A stretch of 64,000 bases of DNA from an uncultured Oscillibacter sp. (GCA_910585385.1 CAJUDV010000002.1:37080-101079), one strand, 5' to 3'. Counted from the first letter of the stretch, positions 48,118 to 57,637 are shown. The notes: generated by a model from the sequence alone, not told the origin. Made by a program: numbers and translations.

Positions 48118-51100
48118 ATGCTGCACATTCTCATCGGGCGGGCCAAGACGGGAAAATCGGATATGGTGCTCCGCCGCATCCGGGAGCTGGGCACCGGCGG
48201 GCGGCAGATCCTGCTGGTGCCGGAGCACGCCTCCCACCAGGCGGAGGTGGACCTGTGCCGGGTCTGCGGCCCCACGGCCAGCCGCCACGCGGAGGTGCTG
48301 AGCTTCCGCCGCCTGAGCGAGCGGGTGCTGGCTGTCACCGGCGGAGCGGCCCAGGTGGCGCTGGACGCCGGCGGCAAGCTGCTGACGCTGCAAAAGGCCC
48401 TCTTGGAGGTGGCCCCGGAGCTGACGGTCTACCGCCGTCCCTCTCAGAAGTCCGCCTTTCTCCAGCAGCTGCTGGATCTGTTCGACGAGCTGCGGTGCTA
48501 TGAGGTGACGCCGGAGATCCTGTACCAGCAGTCCCGGGAGATCGCCGGGGCCACCCGGGACAAGCTCCGGGACCTGAGCCTTTTGTACGGGGCCTACGAG
48601 GCCCGTCTCCGCCGCCCCGGCCTGGACGCCCGGGACCGCATGAGCAAGCTCTGTGACAGCCTGGAGCCCTCCGGTTACGCCAGGGGGAAGGATGTCTTCA
48701 TTGACGGATTTACCTACTTTAACGCCCAGGAGCGGCGGGTTTTGGAGGTGCTGCTGCGGCAGGCCTGCTCCGTCACGGTCACGCTGCTGGGGGAGCTGAA
48801 CAGCCGGGAGGAGATTTTTGAACCGTCTCTCAAGACCCTGGACAGGCTTCGCCGCCTGGCGGAGCGCGGCGGCTGCAAGACGGAGGTCCGGGAGCTGACG
48901 GCCTGGGACGAGACCGCCCTGGGCCACGTGGAGCGGTATTTTTTCGGGGAGAGCCGGCCCTTTGCCGGGGACTGCGGCGCCCTTTGCCTCCGGGAGGCGG
49001 ACACGGTGTTCTCCGAGGTGGAGCGGACGGCGGCGGACATTCTGCGGCTGACGGCGGCGGGCAAATGCCGCTTTCGGGACGTCACTGTGGCCGCCCGGAA
49101 TCTTAAGGACTACGCCGGGACCATCGAGACTGTGTTCGAGCGGTACGGCATCCCGGCCTATCTGAGCCGGCGCAGCGACGTGTTGGAGAAGCCGGTGGTG
49201 AGCCTTCTCACCGGCGTGCTGGCGGCCATCGGCGGCGGGTATGAGTACGACGACATGTTCCGCTGGCTCAAGACCGGCCTGGCCGGGCTTACGCCGGAGG
49301 AGTGCGATGTGCTGGAGAACTACGTCCTCAAGTGGGAGGTCCACGGCGGCATGTGGCTGCGGGACGTGGACTGGACGGAGAACCCCGACGGCTACGGCGC
49401 GCCCTGGAACGAGGCCCGGCAGGCCCGGATGGACCGGGTAAACGAACTGCGCCGCCGGGTGCGGGGACCCCTTGTCCGCCTGGCGGAGGGACTGAAAGCC
49501 GGGGAGACGGCGGGGGAGAAGATCGCCGTTCTCTACGGCTTTATGGAGGAGCTCCGCCTCCAGGACGCCCTGGAGGTTCAGATGCGCGCCCAGGCCGCCG
49601 CCGGGCGGTTCCAGGACGCGGAGGAGACGGCGCAGCTGTGGGAGATTCTCTGCGGCGTGCTGGATCAGTTTGTGGAGATTCTGGGGCCGGAGCCCATGGG
49701 GCTGGACGAGTTCACCCGGCTGTTCCGCCAGGTGATGACCCAGTACAGCGTGGGCACCATCCCGGTGTCCCTGGACCAGGTGTCCGTCAGCGAGATCACC
49801 CGGAACGACCGGCACACGGTAAAATACCTCTTCCTCCTGGGGGCCAACGACCACGTCCTGCCCTCCCCCGGCCAGGGGGGCGGCATCCTCAATGATGACG
49901 ACCGGGACGAGCTGGCCCAGCGGGGCGTGGAGCTGGCCCCCGCCGGCATGGAGCGCATGGGCATTGAGCTCCAGAACCTCTACGCCGCCCTGGCCCAGCC
50001 CAGGTCGGGGCTGACGGTCAGCTACCCCACGGCGGACGCCGCCGGGGCGGAGCTGCGCCCCGCCTTTGTGGTGGGGCGGCTGCGGGGGCTGTTCCCGGAA
50101 GCGCGGATGGAGCGGGAGGACAACAGCCGGGCATACCGCCTGGCGGCGCCTCTTCCGGCGTTGGAGACGGCCGTTCCCGGCGGGGCGCTGTGGAGCTATT
50201 TTGGACAGAATCCGGACTTCGCGGACCGGCTCTCGGCCATGGAGCGGGCCTCCCGGCTGCGCCGGGGGAGATTGTCCCCCGGCGCGGTGCGGGCGCTGTA
50301 CGGTGAGCGGGCGGTTATGTCCGCCTCCCGGGTGGAGCGGATGCGCTCGTGCCACTTCGCCTACTTCATGGAGTACGGCCTGCGGGCAAAGCCCCGGGCT
50401 CCCGCCGCCTTCGACGCGCCCCAGATCGGCACGTTCCTCCACTACCTGCTGGAGAACGTCACCCGGGACGTGCTGGCCCGCGGGGGGTTTTCCCAGGTGG
50501 AGCGGGAGGATCTGCGGACCCTGGTGCGGAGGTACATAGAGGAGTACGCCGCCCGGGAGCTGCCGGACCTTGCGGGAAAGAGCGCCCGGTTCCGGTATCT
50601 CTTCGCCCGCCTGCGGACCACCGCCTACGCCGTGGTGGAGCAGGCGGCGGAGGAACTGCGGCACTCGGACTTCATCCCCCTGGAATTTGAGCTCTCCTTC
50701 GGGGACGGCAGGGACCTGCCCGCCGTGGTGATCTCGGAGCCTGACGGCGAGCTCCGGGTGGGGGGCAAGGTGGACCGGGTGGACGGCTGGGTGAGGGACG
50801 GCAGGCTCTACCTCCGGGTGGTGGACTACAAGTCCGGCCGGAAGGCCTTCGACCTCTCGGCGGTGCGGATGGGGCTGGACATCCAGATGCTGCTGTATCT
50901 CTTCACGCTGCAAAAGGAGGGGGCGGCCCGCTTTGGGCGGGAGATCGAGCCGGCGGGCGTGCTGTACCTCCCCGCCAGAGACGAGATTCTCTCCATGGAG
51001 CGGAACGTCGCCCCGGAGAAGCTGCGGAGCGAGCGGGAGAAGCAGCTGCGCCGCTCCGGACTTCTGCTGGCGGAGCCGGCGGTGCTCCAGGCCATGGAGC

Positions 51101-51423
51101 ACGACGCCCTGCGCGAGCCCCGGTACCTGCCCCTGCGGGTGAGCCGGGATGGAAACCTCTCCGGCAGCATTGCCTCGGCGGCCCAGCTGGGCCGTCTGGG
51201 CCGCCATGTGGAGCGCCAGCTGAGAGATATTGCCCGGGAGCTCCACCAGGGCAACATCGATGCGGACCCCTGGTTCCGGAGCGAGAACGACAGCTATTGC
51301 GGATACTGCCAGTGGGCCGGCGCCTGCCATTTCCAGGACGGGCGGGACGGCGACCACCTGCGTTACATCCTGCCGGTGAAGACGGAGGATTTCTGGCGGG
51401 AGCTTGAGGAAGAGGAGGGATGA
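48118..51423 (+). CDS. addB: Helicase-nuclease subunit AddB
   Basis: 1101 aa. The N-terminus (LHILIGRAKTGKSDMVLRRI) holds a Walker A loop (GRAKTGKS). The C-terminal RecB-like nuclease domain has LRVVDYKSGRKAFDL (about 905-920). Cysteines for the AddB iron-sulfur cluster are visible: C in RMRSCHFAYFMEYG (about 745) and the cluster YCGYCQWAGACHF (about 1060-1072). With AddA it resects double-strand DNA ends for recombination. The start at 48118 has CCAGGAGGGC upstream. It ends 1 bp before addA. Confidence 0.95.
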   Translation: MLHILIGRAKTGKSDMVLRRIRELGTGGRQILLVPEHASHQAEVDLCRVCGPTASRHAEVLSFRRLSERVLAVTGGAAQVALDAGGKLLTLQKALLEVAPELTVYRRPSQKSAFLQQLLDLFDELRCYEVTPEILYQQSREIAGATRDKLRDLSLLYGAYEARLRRPGLDARDRMSKLCDSLEPSGYARGKDVFIDGFTYFNAQERRVLEVLLRQACSVTVTLLGELNSREEIFEPSLKTLDRLRRLAERGGCKTEVRELTAWDETALGHVERYFFGESRPFAGDCGALCLREADTVFSEVERTAADILRLTAAGKCRFRDVTVAARNLKDYAGTIETVFERYGIPAYLSRRSDVLEKPVVSLLTGVLAAIGGGYEYDDMFRWLKTGLAGLTPEECDVLENYVLKWEVHGGMWLRDVDWTENPDGYGAPWNEARQARMDRVNELRRRVRGPLVRLAEGLKAGETAGEKIAVLYGFMEELRLQDALEVQMRAQAAAGRFQDAEETAQLWEILCGVLDQFVEILGPEPMGLDEFTRLFRQVMTQYSVGTIPVSLDQVSVSEITRNDRHTVKYLFLLGANDHVLPSPGQGGGILNDDDRDELAQRGVELAPAGMERMGIELQNLYAALAQPRSGLTVSYPTADAAGAELRPAFVVGRLRGLFPEARMEREDNSRAYRLAAPLPALETAVPGGALWSYFGQNPDFADRLSAMERASRLRRGRLSPGAVRALYGERAVMSASRVERMRSCHFAYFMEYGLRAKPRAPAAFDAPQIGTFLHYLLENVTRDVLARGGFSQVEREDLRTLVRRYIEEYAARELPDLAGKSARFRYLFARLRTTAYAVVEQAAEELRHSDFIPLEFELSFGDGRDLPAVVISEPDGELRVGGKVDRVDGWVRDGRLYLRVVDYKSGRKAFDLSAVRMGLDIQMLLYLFTLQKEGAARFGREIEPAGVLYLPARDEILSMERNVAPEKLRSEREKQLRRSGLLLAEPAVLQAMEHDALREPRYLPLRVSRDGNLSGSIASAAQLGRLGRHVERQLRDIARELHQGNIDADPWFRSENDSYCGYCQWAGACHFQDGRDGDHLRYILPVKTEDFWRELEEEEG

Positions 51424-51424
51424 C

Positions 51425-54400
51425 ATGGCAAAGCTGACACTGACCCCCCAGCAGCGGGCCGTGGTGGAGAACCGGGGCGGCAGCCTGCTGGTCTCCGCCG
51501 CCGCCGGCTCCGGCAAGACCAAGGTACTGGTGGAGCGGCTGTTCCGCTATGTGACGGAGGAGCGCTGCCATGTGGACGACTTCCTCATCATCACCTACAC
51601 CAAGGCCGCGGCGGCGGAGCTGCGGAGCAAGATCGCGTCAGAGCTCACAAAGCGTCTGGCGGAGGCCCCTGGAGACGGACATCTGAAACGCCAGCTGCTG
51701 CGGGTGTACCAGGCGGATATTAAGACCGTGGACGCCTTCTGCACGGCGCTTTTGCGGGAGAACACCCATCTCCTGGCCCGGGAGGGGGACCGTCACGCCC
51801 TGACGCCGGACTTCCGGGTGCTGGACGAGAGCGACGCCGTCCTCCTCCGGCGGCGGGTGCTGGAGCGGGTGCTGGAGCGGTTCTACGAGGGATTGACCCC
51901 CGGCGGGGAGCTCCTGGCGGACACCCTGGGGGCCGGGCGGGACGACTCCCGCCTGGCGGAGCTGGTGCTGGAGCTCTACGGCAAGCTCCAGAGCCACGCC
52001 TACCCGGAGCGGTGGCTGCGGAGGAGCCGGGAGGCCTGGTCCCGCCTGGACGGCGATTTTGACGGCACCCCCTATGCAGGGGAGCTGCTGGTCTCGGTCC
52101 GGCGGAAGGCGCTCCACTGGGCGAAGCTCCTCCGGCGCTCCGGGGCCCGGACGGAGGGGGACTCGGCCCTGGCCGCCGGCTACGGCGAAAAGTTTTTAAC
52201 CGCCGCCCAGGGCTTTCAGGCCCTGGGGGAGGCGGAGACCTGGGAGGCGGCCCGCCGGGCGGTGACGGCCATCGCCTTTCCCAGGCTGACGACCCCCAAG
52301 GGCCGCAGGGACGACCCGGACGTCGCCGCCCTGAGGCAGGTCTGGGACGGCTGCAAGGCGGAGACGAAAAAGCTTGTGAGCCTGCTGGACGTCAGCGGGG
52401 AGGAGGCCATGGAGGACCTGCGGGCCGCGGCCCCGGCCATGGAGGCCCTGCTGGGACTGACGGCGGACTTTGGGGAGGCGTACCGGCGGGAAAAGCTGCG
52501 GCTGAACGCGGCGGACTTCTCCGACCAGGAGCACCTGGCCCTGGCCCTGCTGGTGGGTCCGGAGGGAGGGCCCACGCCGCTGGGGGAGCAGATCGCCGCC
52601 CGGTACCGGGAGATTCTGGTGGACGAGTATCAGGACACCAACGAGGTGCAAAACGCCATCTTCCGGGCCGTCTCCCGGGATGGGCGGAACCTCTTTACCG
52701 TGGGGGACGTGAAGCAGAGCATCTACCGCTTCCGCCTGGCGGACCCCACCATCTTTTTGGAGAAGTACGAGCGCTTTAAGTCCTGGGAGGAGGCGGAGGC
52801 CGGGGAGGAGCGGAAGATCCTCCTGTCCAGGAATTTCCGCTCCCGGCAGGAGGTTTTGGACGCCGCTAACTTTATTTTCGCCAACATCCTCTCCGTGGAG
52901 ATGGGGGAGATGGACTACGGCGAGGACGAGGCCCTCCACTTCGGCGCGTCCTATTATCCGGAGCGGGGGGACTGCCGGACAGAGTTCCACTTCATCAGCG
53001 CCCATCAAAAGTCCGCGGAGGACGACCGCCCGGTGAAAAGACTGACGGCGGAGGCCCGGTTTATCGCCGGGCGCATCCGGCGGCTGCTGGACGAGGGGTA
53101 CCCCGTCACCGAGGAGGACGGAAGCCTCCGCCCCTGCCGGCCGGAAGACGTGGTGATTCTCATGCGTTCCCCCGGCAGCCGGCTGGCCGCCTTTGCCCAG
53201 GCCCTGTCGGAGCGGGAGGTGCCCTGTTCCTTTGACGAGAGCCAGGATTTCTTTGAGACCATGGAGGTCTCCGTCATGGTGGCGCTGCTGTCCCTGATCG
53301 ATAATCCCCGGCAGGACGTGCCACTGATCGCCGTGCTGCGCTCGCCCCTCTTCGGCTTTACGCCGGACCGGCTGGCGGAGATCCGGGGGAACAGCGGGGA
53401 GGGGGACTTCTACGACGCGGTGAAGGCCGGCGGCGGGGAGGACTGCGCCGCGTTTCTGGAGACCCTGGCGGCCCTGCGGCAGGCGGCCTGGGACATGGAC
53501 GTTCACCGGTTGGTGTGGCACATCTACAACACCCTGAACGTTCTGGGAGTTTTCGGCGCCATGGACCGGGGGGCGGAGCGGCGGGAGAACCTCATCGCGT
53601 TGAGCCGTCAGGCGGAGAAGTTTGAGAGCGGCGGATACCGGGGGCTCTTCGCCTTCGTTACCCACCTGCGGCGGCTGCTGGAGGCGGGAGAGGCCCCTGC
53701 GGCCTCCGCGGCGGCGGCAAACGGCGTGCGGATCATGAGCATTCACAAATCCAAGGGACTGGAGTTCCCCATCGTCATTCTGGCGGACCTGGACCATGTC
53801 TTCTCCCGGCAGGACTTTGACACGCCGGTGCTGGTTCACCCGGAGATGGGCCTGGGGCCCCGGCGGGTGGACCTGGAGCGGAAGATCCAGTACCCCACCC
53901 TGGCCCGGCGGGCGGTGGAGGAGAAGCTGCGGCGGGAGAACCTGGCGGAGGAGCAGAGAATCCTCTACGTAGCCATGACCCGGCCCAAGGAGAAGCTGAT
54001 TCTGGTGGACGCGATGTACCACGGGGAGAGCCGGCTCCAGAAGCTCTGCGCCATGGCCTCCTGTCCGGTTCTGCCGGAGACGGTGGCGGCGTGCCGGACC
54101 TTTGGGGACTGGCTTCTGCTGGCTCTGCTGTGCCGCCCCGAGGCCGCGCCCCTGCGGGCCTTTGCCGGGGCGGAGACGCCGGAGGCCTGTACTGTGGACG
54201 GCGCCTCTTGGCAGGTGTTCGTCCACGATGGCAGGGACTTTCAGATCCCCGCCCCCCTTCCCCGGAAGAGGGCGGCAGAGGAGCGGACCGGAGACTTTGA
54301 CTCCGGCCTGCTGGAGTTCACATACCCCTACGGACGGGAGACCCGCCTCCCCGCCAAGATCACCGCCACTCAGCTCAAGGGCCGCGCCCTGGACGAGGAG

Positions 54401-54979
54401 ATTGCGGAGAATGCCGCCCGTTCCCCCTATCTCCGGCCCTTGTCCCAGCCGAAATTCCGGCGGGAGAGCCACGGGCTGACTCCGGCGGAGCGGGGCACCG
54501 CCATCCACCTGGTGCTCCAGTATCTGGACTTTGGGAACATGGACGCGGCGGCCCAGGTGGCCTCCCTGGCGGAGCGGGCGCTGCTGACGCCGGAGCAGGC
54601 CGCGGCAGTGGAGATACCGGCGCTGGAACGGTTTTTGGCCTCTCCCCTGGCGGAGGAGATCCGGTGTGGAGAGAATGTCCTGCGGGAGTACCGCTTTACG
54701 CTGCTGATGGAGGCCCGGGCCTACGATCCCCAGGCCTCGGCGGAGGACGCCATGCTTCTCCAGGGGGTGGTGGATTGCTGCTTTGAGACGGCGGCGGGGC
54801 TGACGGTGGTGGACTTCAAAACCGACCGTGTGGAGACGGCGGAGGAGATCCGGAGCCGGGCGGAGCACTACCGGCCCCAGCTGGAGGCGTACAGTCGGGC
54901 GCTGGAGCAGGTGCTGGAGAGAAGCGTTGTCCGGCGGGTGCTGTACTTCCTGCACCCGGGAGTGACTGTGGAGGTTTGA
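51425..54979 (+). CDS. addA: Helicase-nuclease subunit AddA
   Basis: 1184 aa UvrD-type helicase plus nuclease. Walker A is SAAAGSGKTKVLVERL (about 28-43), motif II LVDEYQDTNEVQNAIF (about 398-413), motif V IMSIHKSKGLEFPIVILADLD (about 772-792) and motif VI ILYVAMTRPKEKLIL. The C-terminal nuclease domain has GVVDCCFETAAGLTVVDFKTDR (about 1117-1139), with the catalytic Asp and Lys. It forms the AddAB end-processing complex with AddB. ATG 51425 is directly after the addB stop codon; GAGGAAGAGGAGG precedes it. Confidence 0.96.
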   Translation: MAKLTLTPQQRAVVENRGGSLLVSAAAGSGKTKVLVERLFRYVTEERCHVDDFLIITYTKAAAAELRSKIASELTKRLAEAPGDGHLKRQLLRVYQADIKTVDAFCTALLRENTHLLAREGDRHALTPDFRVLDESDAVLLRRRVLERVLERFYEGLTPGGELLADTLGAGRDDSRLAELVLELYGKLQSHAYPERWLRRSREAWSRLDGDFDGTPYAGELLVSVRRKALHWAKLLRRSGARTEGDSALAAGYGEKFLTAAQGFQALGEAETWEAARRAVTAIAFPRLTTPKGRRDDPDVAALRQVWDGCKAETKKLVSLLDVSGEEAMEDLRAAAPAMEALLGLTADFGEAYRREKLRLNAADFSDQEHLALALLVGPEGGPTPLGEQIAARYREILVDEYQDTNEVQNAIFRAVSRDGRNLFTVGDVKQSIYRFRLADPTIFLEKYERFKSWEEAEAGEERKILLSRNFRSRQEVLDAANFIFANILSVEMGEMDYGEDEALHFGASYYPERGDCRTEFHFISAHQKSAEDDRPVKRLTAEARFIAGRIRRLLDEGYPVTEEDGSLRPCRPEDVVILMRSPGSRLAAFAQALSEREVPCSFDESQDFFETMEVSVMVALLSLIDNPRQDVPLIAVLRSPLFGFTPDRLAEIRGNSGEGDFYDAVKAGGGEDCAAFLETLAALRQAAWDMDVHRLVWHIYNTLNVLGVFGAMDRGAERRENLIALSRQAEKFESGGYRGLFAFVTHLRRLLEAGEAPAASAAAANGVRIMSIHKSKGLEFPIVILADLDHVFSRQDFDTPVLVHPEMGLGPRRVDLERKIQYPTLARRAVEEKLRRENLAEEQRILYVAMTRPKEKLILVDAMYHGESRLQKLCAMASCPVLPETVAACRTFGDWLLLALLCRPEAAPLRAFAGAETPEACTVDGASWQVFVHDGRDFQIPAPLPRKRAAEERTGDFDSGLLEFTYPYGRETRLPAKITATQLKGRALDEEIAENAARSPYLRPLSQPKFRRESHGLTPAERGTAIHLVLQYLDFGNMDAAAQVASLAERALLTPEQAAAVEIPALERFLASPLAEEIRCGENVLREYRFTLLMEARAYDPQASAEDAMLLQGVVDCCFETAAGLTVVDFKTDRVETAEEIRSRAEHYRPQLEAYSRALEQVLERSVVRRVLYFLHPGVTVEV

Positions 54980-54981
54980 AT

Positions 54982-55377
54982 ATGGCAAGAGTGCAGATCA
55001 CGGCGGAGCTGGCCTGCGCCCCGGAGCGGGTTTGGGAGACGGTGACGGACCTTACCCACCAGAGCTGGCGGAGCGATGTGGAGCGGGTGGAGCCCACCGG
55101 AGAGGGAACCTTTGTGGAGTACGCGGCCGGCGGCGTTGCCACCGTTTTCACCGTTACCCGGCGGGAGCCGCCCTGTCACTGGGCCTTTGACCTGGAGAAT
55201 GAGAATATCAAGGGGAGCTGGGCCGGGGAGTTTCACCCCGCCGCCGGCGGCTGCCGGGTGACGTTTATCGAGGAGGTGACGCCCAAAAAGGCGTGGATGC
55301 GCCCTCTGGCGGGGCTGTACCTGAGACGGCAGCAGCGGCGGTATCTTCAGGACTTGAAAACAGCTCTGGGACTGTGA
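54982..55377 (+). CDS. SRPBCC-family (START-like) protein
   Basis: 131 aa. The fold begins RVQITAELACAPERVWETVTDLTHQSWRSDVERVE, typical of polyketide-cyclase/SRPBCC lipid- or ligand-binding proteins, and ends with a long amphipathic helix (PLAGLYLRRQQRRYLQDLKTAL). The ligand is unknown. It starts 2 bp after addA, so it shares the operon, but a role in DNA repair is not indicated. GGAGGTTTGA precedes ATG 54982. Confidence 0.8.
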   Translation: MARVQITAELACAPERVWETVTDLTHQSWRSDVERVEPTGEGTFVEYAAGGVATVFTVTRREPPCHWAFDLENENIKGSWAGEFHPAAGGCRVTFIEEVTPKKAWMRPLAGLYLRRQQRRYLQDLKTALGL

Positions 55378-55382
55378 TGAAA

Positions 55383-55412
55383 AGCCCCGGCGGACTGTTG
55401 TCCGCCGGGGCT
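55383..55412. terminator. Terminator between convergent operons
   Basis: AGCCCCGGCGGAC (55383-55395) and GTCCGCCGGGGCT (55400-55412), flanked by AAA and CTTTT. It can serve both the addBA operon and the amylase gene. Confidence 0.85.
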
Positions 55413-55428
55413 CTTTTGCGCCGTGGGG

Positions 55429-56739
55429 TCAGTGCTCACACTTCCAATAGGCCACGCTGTATGGGGGCAGCTCACTGCCGCCGCCAAAGTCGTGGAGTTT
55501 TCCGGTGAGAAGATCCACTGCCTGGCCGCAGCCGGCGTCAAAGTGGGCGGTGTAGGGCTGATCGTCAGCATTCACCGCCACCAGCACCCGCTGGCGCTCC
55601 GTCCGGCGCTGGAACACGGTCTGCCGGTTGGTGAGCACCAGCTCCCGGAAGTCCCCGAAGCACAGCGCCTCGCTCTCCCGGTGGGCCCTTGCCATGGCGG
55701 CAATGCGGTCCGTCAGATCCGTCCACTGGGGCGCGTCAAAGCAGGGCCGCAGGGCGCCGTCCCCCTGGGACTTGTCCCCCGGGGCGCCCCACTCGCTGCC
55801 GTAGTACACGCAGGGAATGCCGGGCATTGCGAAGAGAATGCCGTACATCAGGGGCAGGTGGGCGGGGTTTTGCAGGATGGAGGCCGCCCGGGTGACGTCG
55901 TGGTTGTCGGCAAAGCACAGCAGGTGCATGCCCTTGTACAGCGTCCACTGCTCCGGGCCAAACTGCCGCTTGAGACTGTGGACGATCTCGAAGAGGTTCC
56001 TGGAGTTCAGAGCGGAGTAGAGGCCCTTGTAGCACTCGTAGTTGGTGCAGGAGTGGAGCATCTCGCCGCCCACCCACTGGTTGTAGTCCCCGTGGAGGGT
56101 CTCCCCCACCAGGAAGAACTCCGGCTTCAGACCATCGCAGAATTGCCGCAGGCGGCGGAGAAAGTCCCTGTCCAGGCAGTAGGCCACGTCCAGCCGCAGG
56201 CCGTCGATCTGAAACCACTCCACCCACAGCCGGACACTCTCCAGCAGGTAGTCCGCTACCGCCGGGTTTTGGAGGTTCAGCTTCACCAGCTCGTAGTGGC
56301 CCTCCCAGCCCTCGTACCAAAAGCCGTCGTTGTAGTTGGAGTTTCCGTCGAAATTGATGTGGAACCAGTCCTTGTAGGGGGAGTCCCACTTCTTCTCCTG
56401 CACGTCCCGGAAGGCCCAGAAGCCCCGGCCCACGTGGTTGAACACCCCGTCCAGCACCACCTTGATCCCGTGGCTGTGGAGAGTCCGGCAAACCCCGGCG
56501 AAGTCCTCGTTGGTTCCAAGCCGGCAGTCGATTTTCCGGTAGTCCCGGGTGTCGTAGCCGTGGGTGTCGCTCTCAAAGACGGGGGAGAGGTACACCGCGT
56601 CCGCCCCCAGGCGCTGGATGTGCCCCGCCCAATCCCCGATCTTGCCGATGCGGCTGGCCGGGACGCCGGCGTTCTCCCCAGGGGCTCCGCAAAAGCCCAG
56701 GGGATAGATCTGATAAAATACACTGTTGTCCGCCCACAT
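55429..56739 (-). CDS. Alpha-amylase family glycoside hydrolase (GH13)
   Basis: 436 aa, no signal peptide, so probably cytoplasmic. It begins ADNSVFYQIYPLGFCGAP. Catalytic residues of the GH13 barrel are visible: nucleophile Asp in GLRLDVAYCLD (about 194), acid Glu in FFLVGETLHGD (about 223), and the third Asp in CFADNHDVTR (about 288). The region VVLDGVFNHVGRGF is conserved region I. The set fits a maltogenic amylase/cyclomaltodextrinase-like enzyme acting on maltodextrins. The start at 56739 has GGAAAGGAAG upstream; the longer frame enters repeat copy B, which may provide its promoter. Confidence 0.9.
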   Translation of the reverse strand: MWADNSVFYQIYPLGFCGAPGENAGVPASRIGKIGDWAGHIQRLGADAVYLSPVFESDTHGYDTRDYRKIDCRLGTNEDFAGVCRTLHSHGIKVVLDGVFNHVGRGFWAFRDVQEKKWDSPYKDWFHINFDGNSNYNDGFWYEGWEGHYELVKLNLQNPAVADYLLESVRLWVEWFQIDGLRLDVAYCLDRDFLRRLRQFCDGLKPEFFLVGETLHGDYNQWVGGEMLHSCTNYECYKGLYSALNSRNLFEIVHSLKRQFGPEQWTLYKGMHLLCFADNHDVTRAASILQNPAHLPLMYGILFAMPGIPCVYYGSEWGAPGDKSQGDGALRPCFDAPQWTDLTDRIAAMARAHRESEALCFGDFRELVLTNRQTVFQRRTERQRVLVAVNADDQPYTAHFDAGCGQAVDLLTGKLHDFGGGSELPPYSVAYWKCEH

Positions 56740-56764
56740 AGAAAAAATCTTCCTTTCCAATGTT

Positions 56765-56927
56765 AGGCCTTGTTTAAAAAATGTCAAAACGCCGTCTTAG
56801 GGCGCCTTTTTCCGCCGGGGCTGCGTTGATTTGACTTGAAATCCGCCAGGATTCCCGCGTCAAATCACCTTGCCCGACAGAAAAATCTGTTCCAATCCGG
56901 CATTCCGCCGTTTATCAAACAAGGCCT
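56765..56927 (-). repeat. Dispersed inverted-repeat element, copy B
   Basis: A 163-bp element in inverse orientation to copy A. About 125 bp of core differ at about three positions only. Its ends (AGGCCTTGTTT and its exact complement) differ from copy A in the outer eight bases. On the minus strand its downstream end carries TTGACA (56787-56782). With TAACAT (56765-56760) 16 bp further, it may form the amylase promoter, 25 bp from the start codon. Confidence 0.85.
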
Positions 56928-57015
56928 GGTTCGCTGTCTCTCAGTATACCACAGTTTCCGCTCCGGGTCGAGAAAAGAGGCGGAATCTCCCGCCTCTTTT
57001 GGGAAATTTGAAAAA

Positions 57016-57069
57016 AAGTGTTTTTGCGGCAGAAAAACACTTGCATTTTGCTTTTCCCTGTGGTACACT
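57016..57069 (+). promoter_or_regulatory. rpmE promoter overlapped by an inverted repeat
   Basis: TTGCAT (57041-57046), a 17-bp spacer and TACACT (57064-57069). A perfect 10-bp inverted repeat, AAGTGTTTTT (57016-57025) and AAAAACACTT (57033-57042), ends inside the -35 box, which suits an operator. A zinc-responsive regulator is conceivable because L31 here is the zinc-binding type, but the sequence does not match the known Zur box. Confidence 0.6.
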
Positions 57070-57137
57070 GATTATCGCCTTTGTGAGGTGAAAGCTTTTC
57101 GGAGGTAGTCTGAAAGCGAAAGAGGTGAACGAGAGCA

Positions 57138-57341
57138 ATGAAAGAAGGAATCCATCCCAATTATCAGCAGACTACGATTACTTGCGCCTGCGGTAATGTG
57201 ATTGAGACAGGTTCTACCAAGAAGGATATCAAGGTGGAAGTCTGCTCTAAGTGTCACCCCTTCTTCACGGGCAAGCAGAAGCTGGTGGATACCGGCGGAC
57301 GCGTGGCCAAGTTCAACAAGCGCTTTGGCCTGGACAAGTGA
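57138..57341 (+). CDS. rpmE: 50S ribosomal protein L31 (zinc-binding type)
   Basis: 67 aa. The motif CACG (residues about 16-19) with CSKCHPFF (about 36-43) gives the four ligands of the zinc-containing (C+) L31. The rest (IHPNYQQTTITC; TGGRVAKFNKRFG) is typical. It bridges the ribosomal subunits. It forms a single gene between a promoter with an inverted repeat and a strong terminator. The start ATG has AGAGGTGAACGAGAG upstream. Confidence 0.95.
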   Translation: MKEGIHPNYQQTTITCACGNVIETGSTKKDIKVEVCSKCHPFFTGKQKLVDTGGRVAKFNKRFGLDK

Positions 57342-57353
57342 GAAGAGCGTAAG

Positions 57354-57380
57354 AGGGTCTGCTGCGGCAGACCCTTTTTA
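57354..57380 (+). terminator. Terminator of rpmE
   Basis: AGGGTCTGC (57354-57362) and GCAGACCCT (57367-57375), followed by TTTTATAT. Confidence 0.9.
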
Positions 57381-57572
57381 TATTTGTAAGGGACAGGCGC
57401 TTATAAGCGCCTGGAAAGAACCCGGGATCAGCGCCCCGGCGCGCCCGTGTGAGAGGCGGAGCCCCCGGCGGGCCGGCTGAACCGTATATCCGTATCCTTG
57501 AAAAAGTGATTTCCGGCGATGACGGCGGGACATCCAACCCCGGTCCGGCGGGGAGAATTCCGGATTTCTTTA

Positions 57573-57601
57573 TTTACTTTTTCCTGAGAGGCGCATATAC
57601 T
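57573..57601 (+). promoter_or_regulatory. Promoter of the flavin reductase gene
   Basis: TTTACT (57573-57578), a 17-bp spacer and TATACT (57596-57601), 36 bp before the start codon. The rest of the 57381-57637 gap shows nothing clear. Confidence 0.65.
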
Positions 57602-57637
57602 GTTTTTAAATAATCCGACTGAAAGGGGCCATAAAAT

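Noticed and set aside
56836..57108. Small plus-strand frame with a peptide (KSARIPASN...LARQKN...QSGIPP) also found antisense at 23.2 kb
   Set aside because: The similarity comes from the shared DNA repeat (copies A and B). The frames differ at their ends, lack ribosome sites and are not conserved as protein in copy C.
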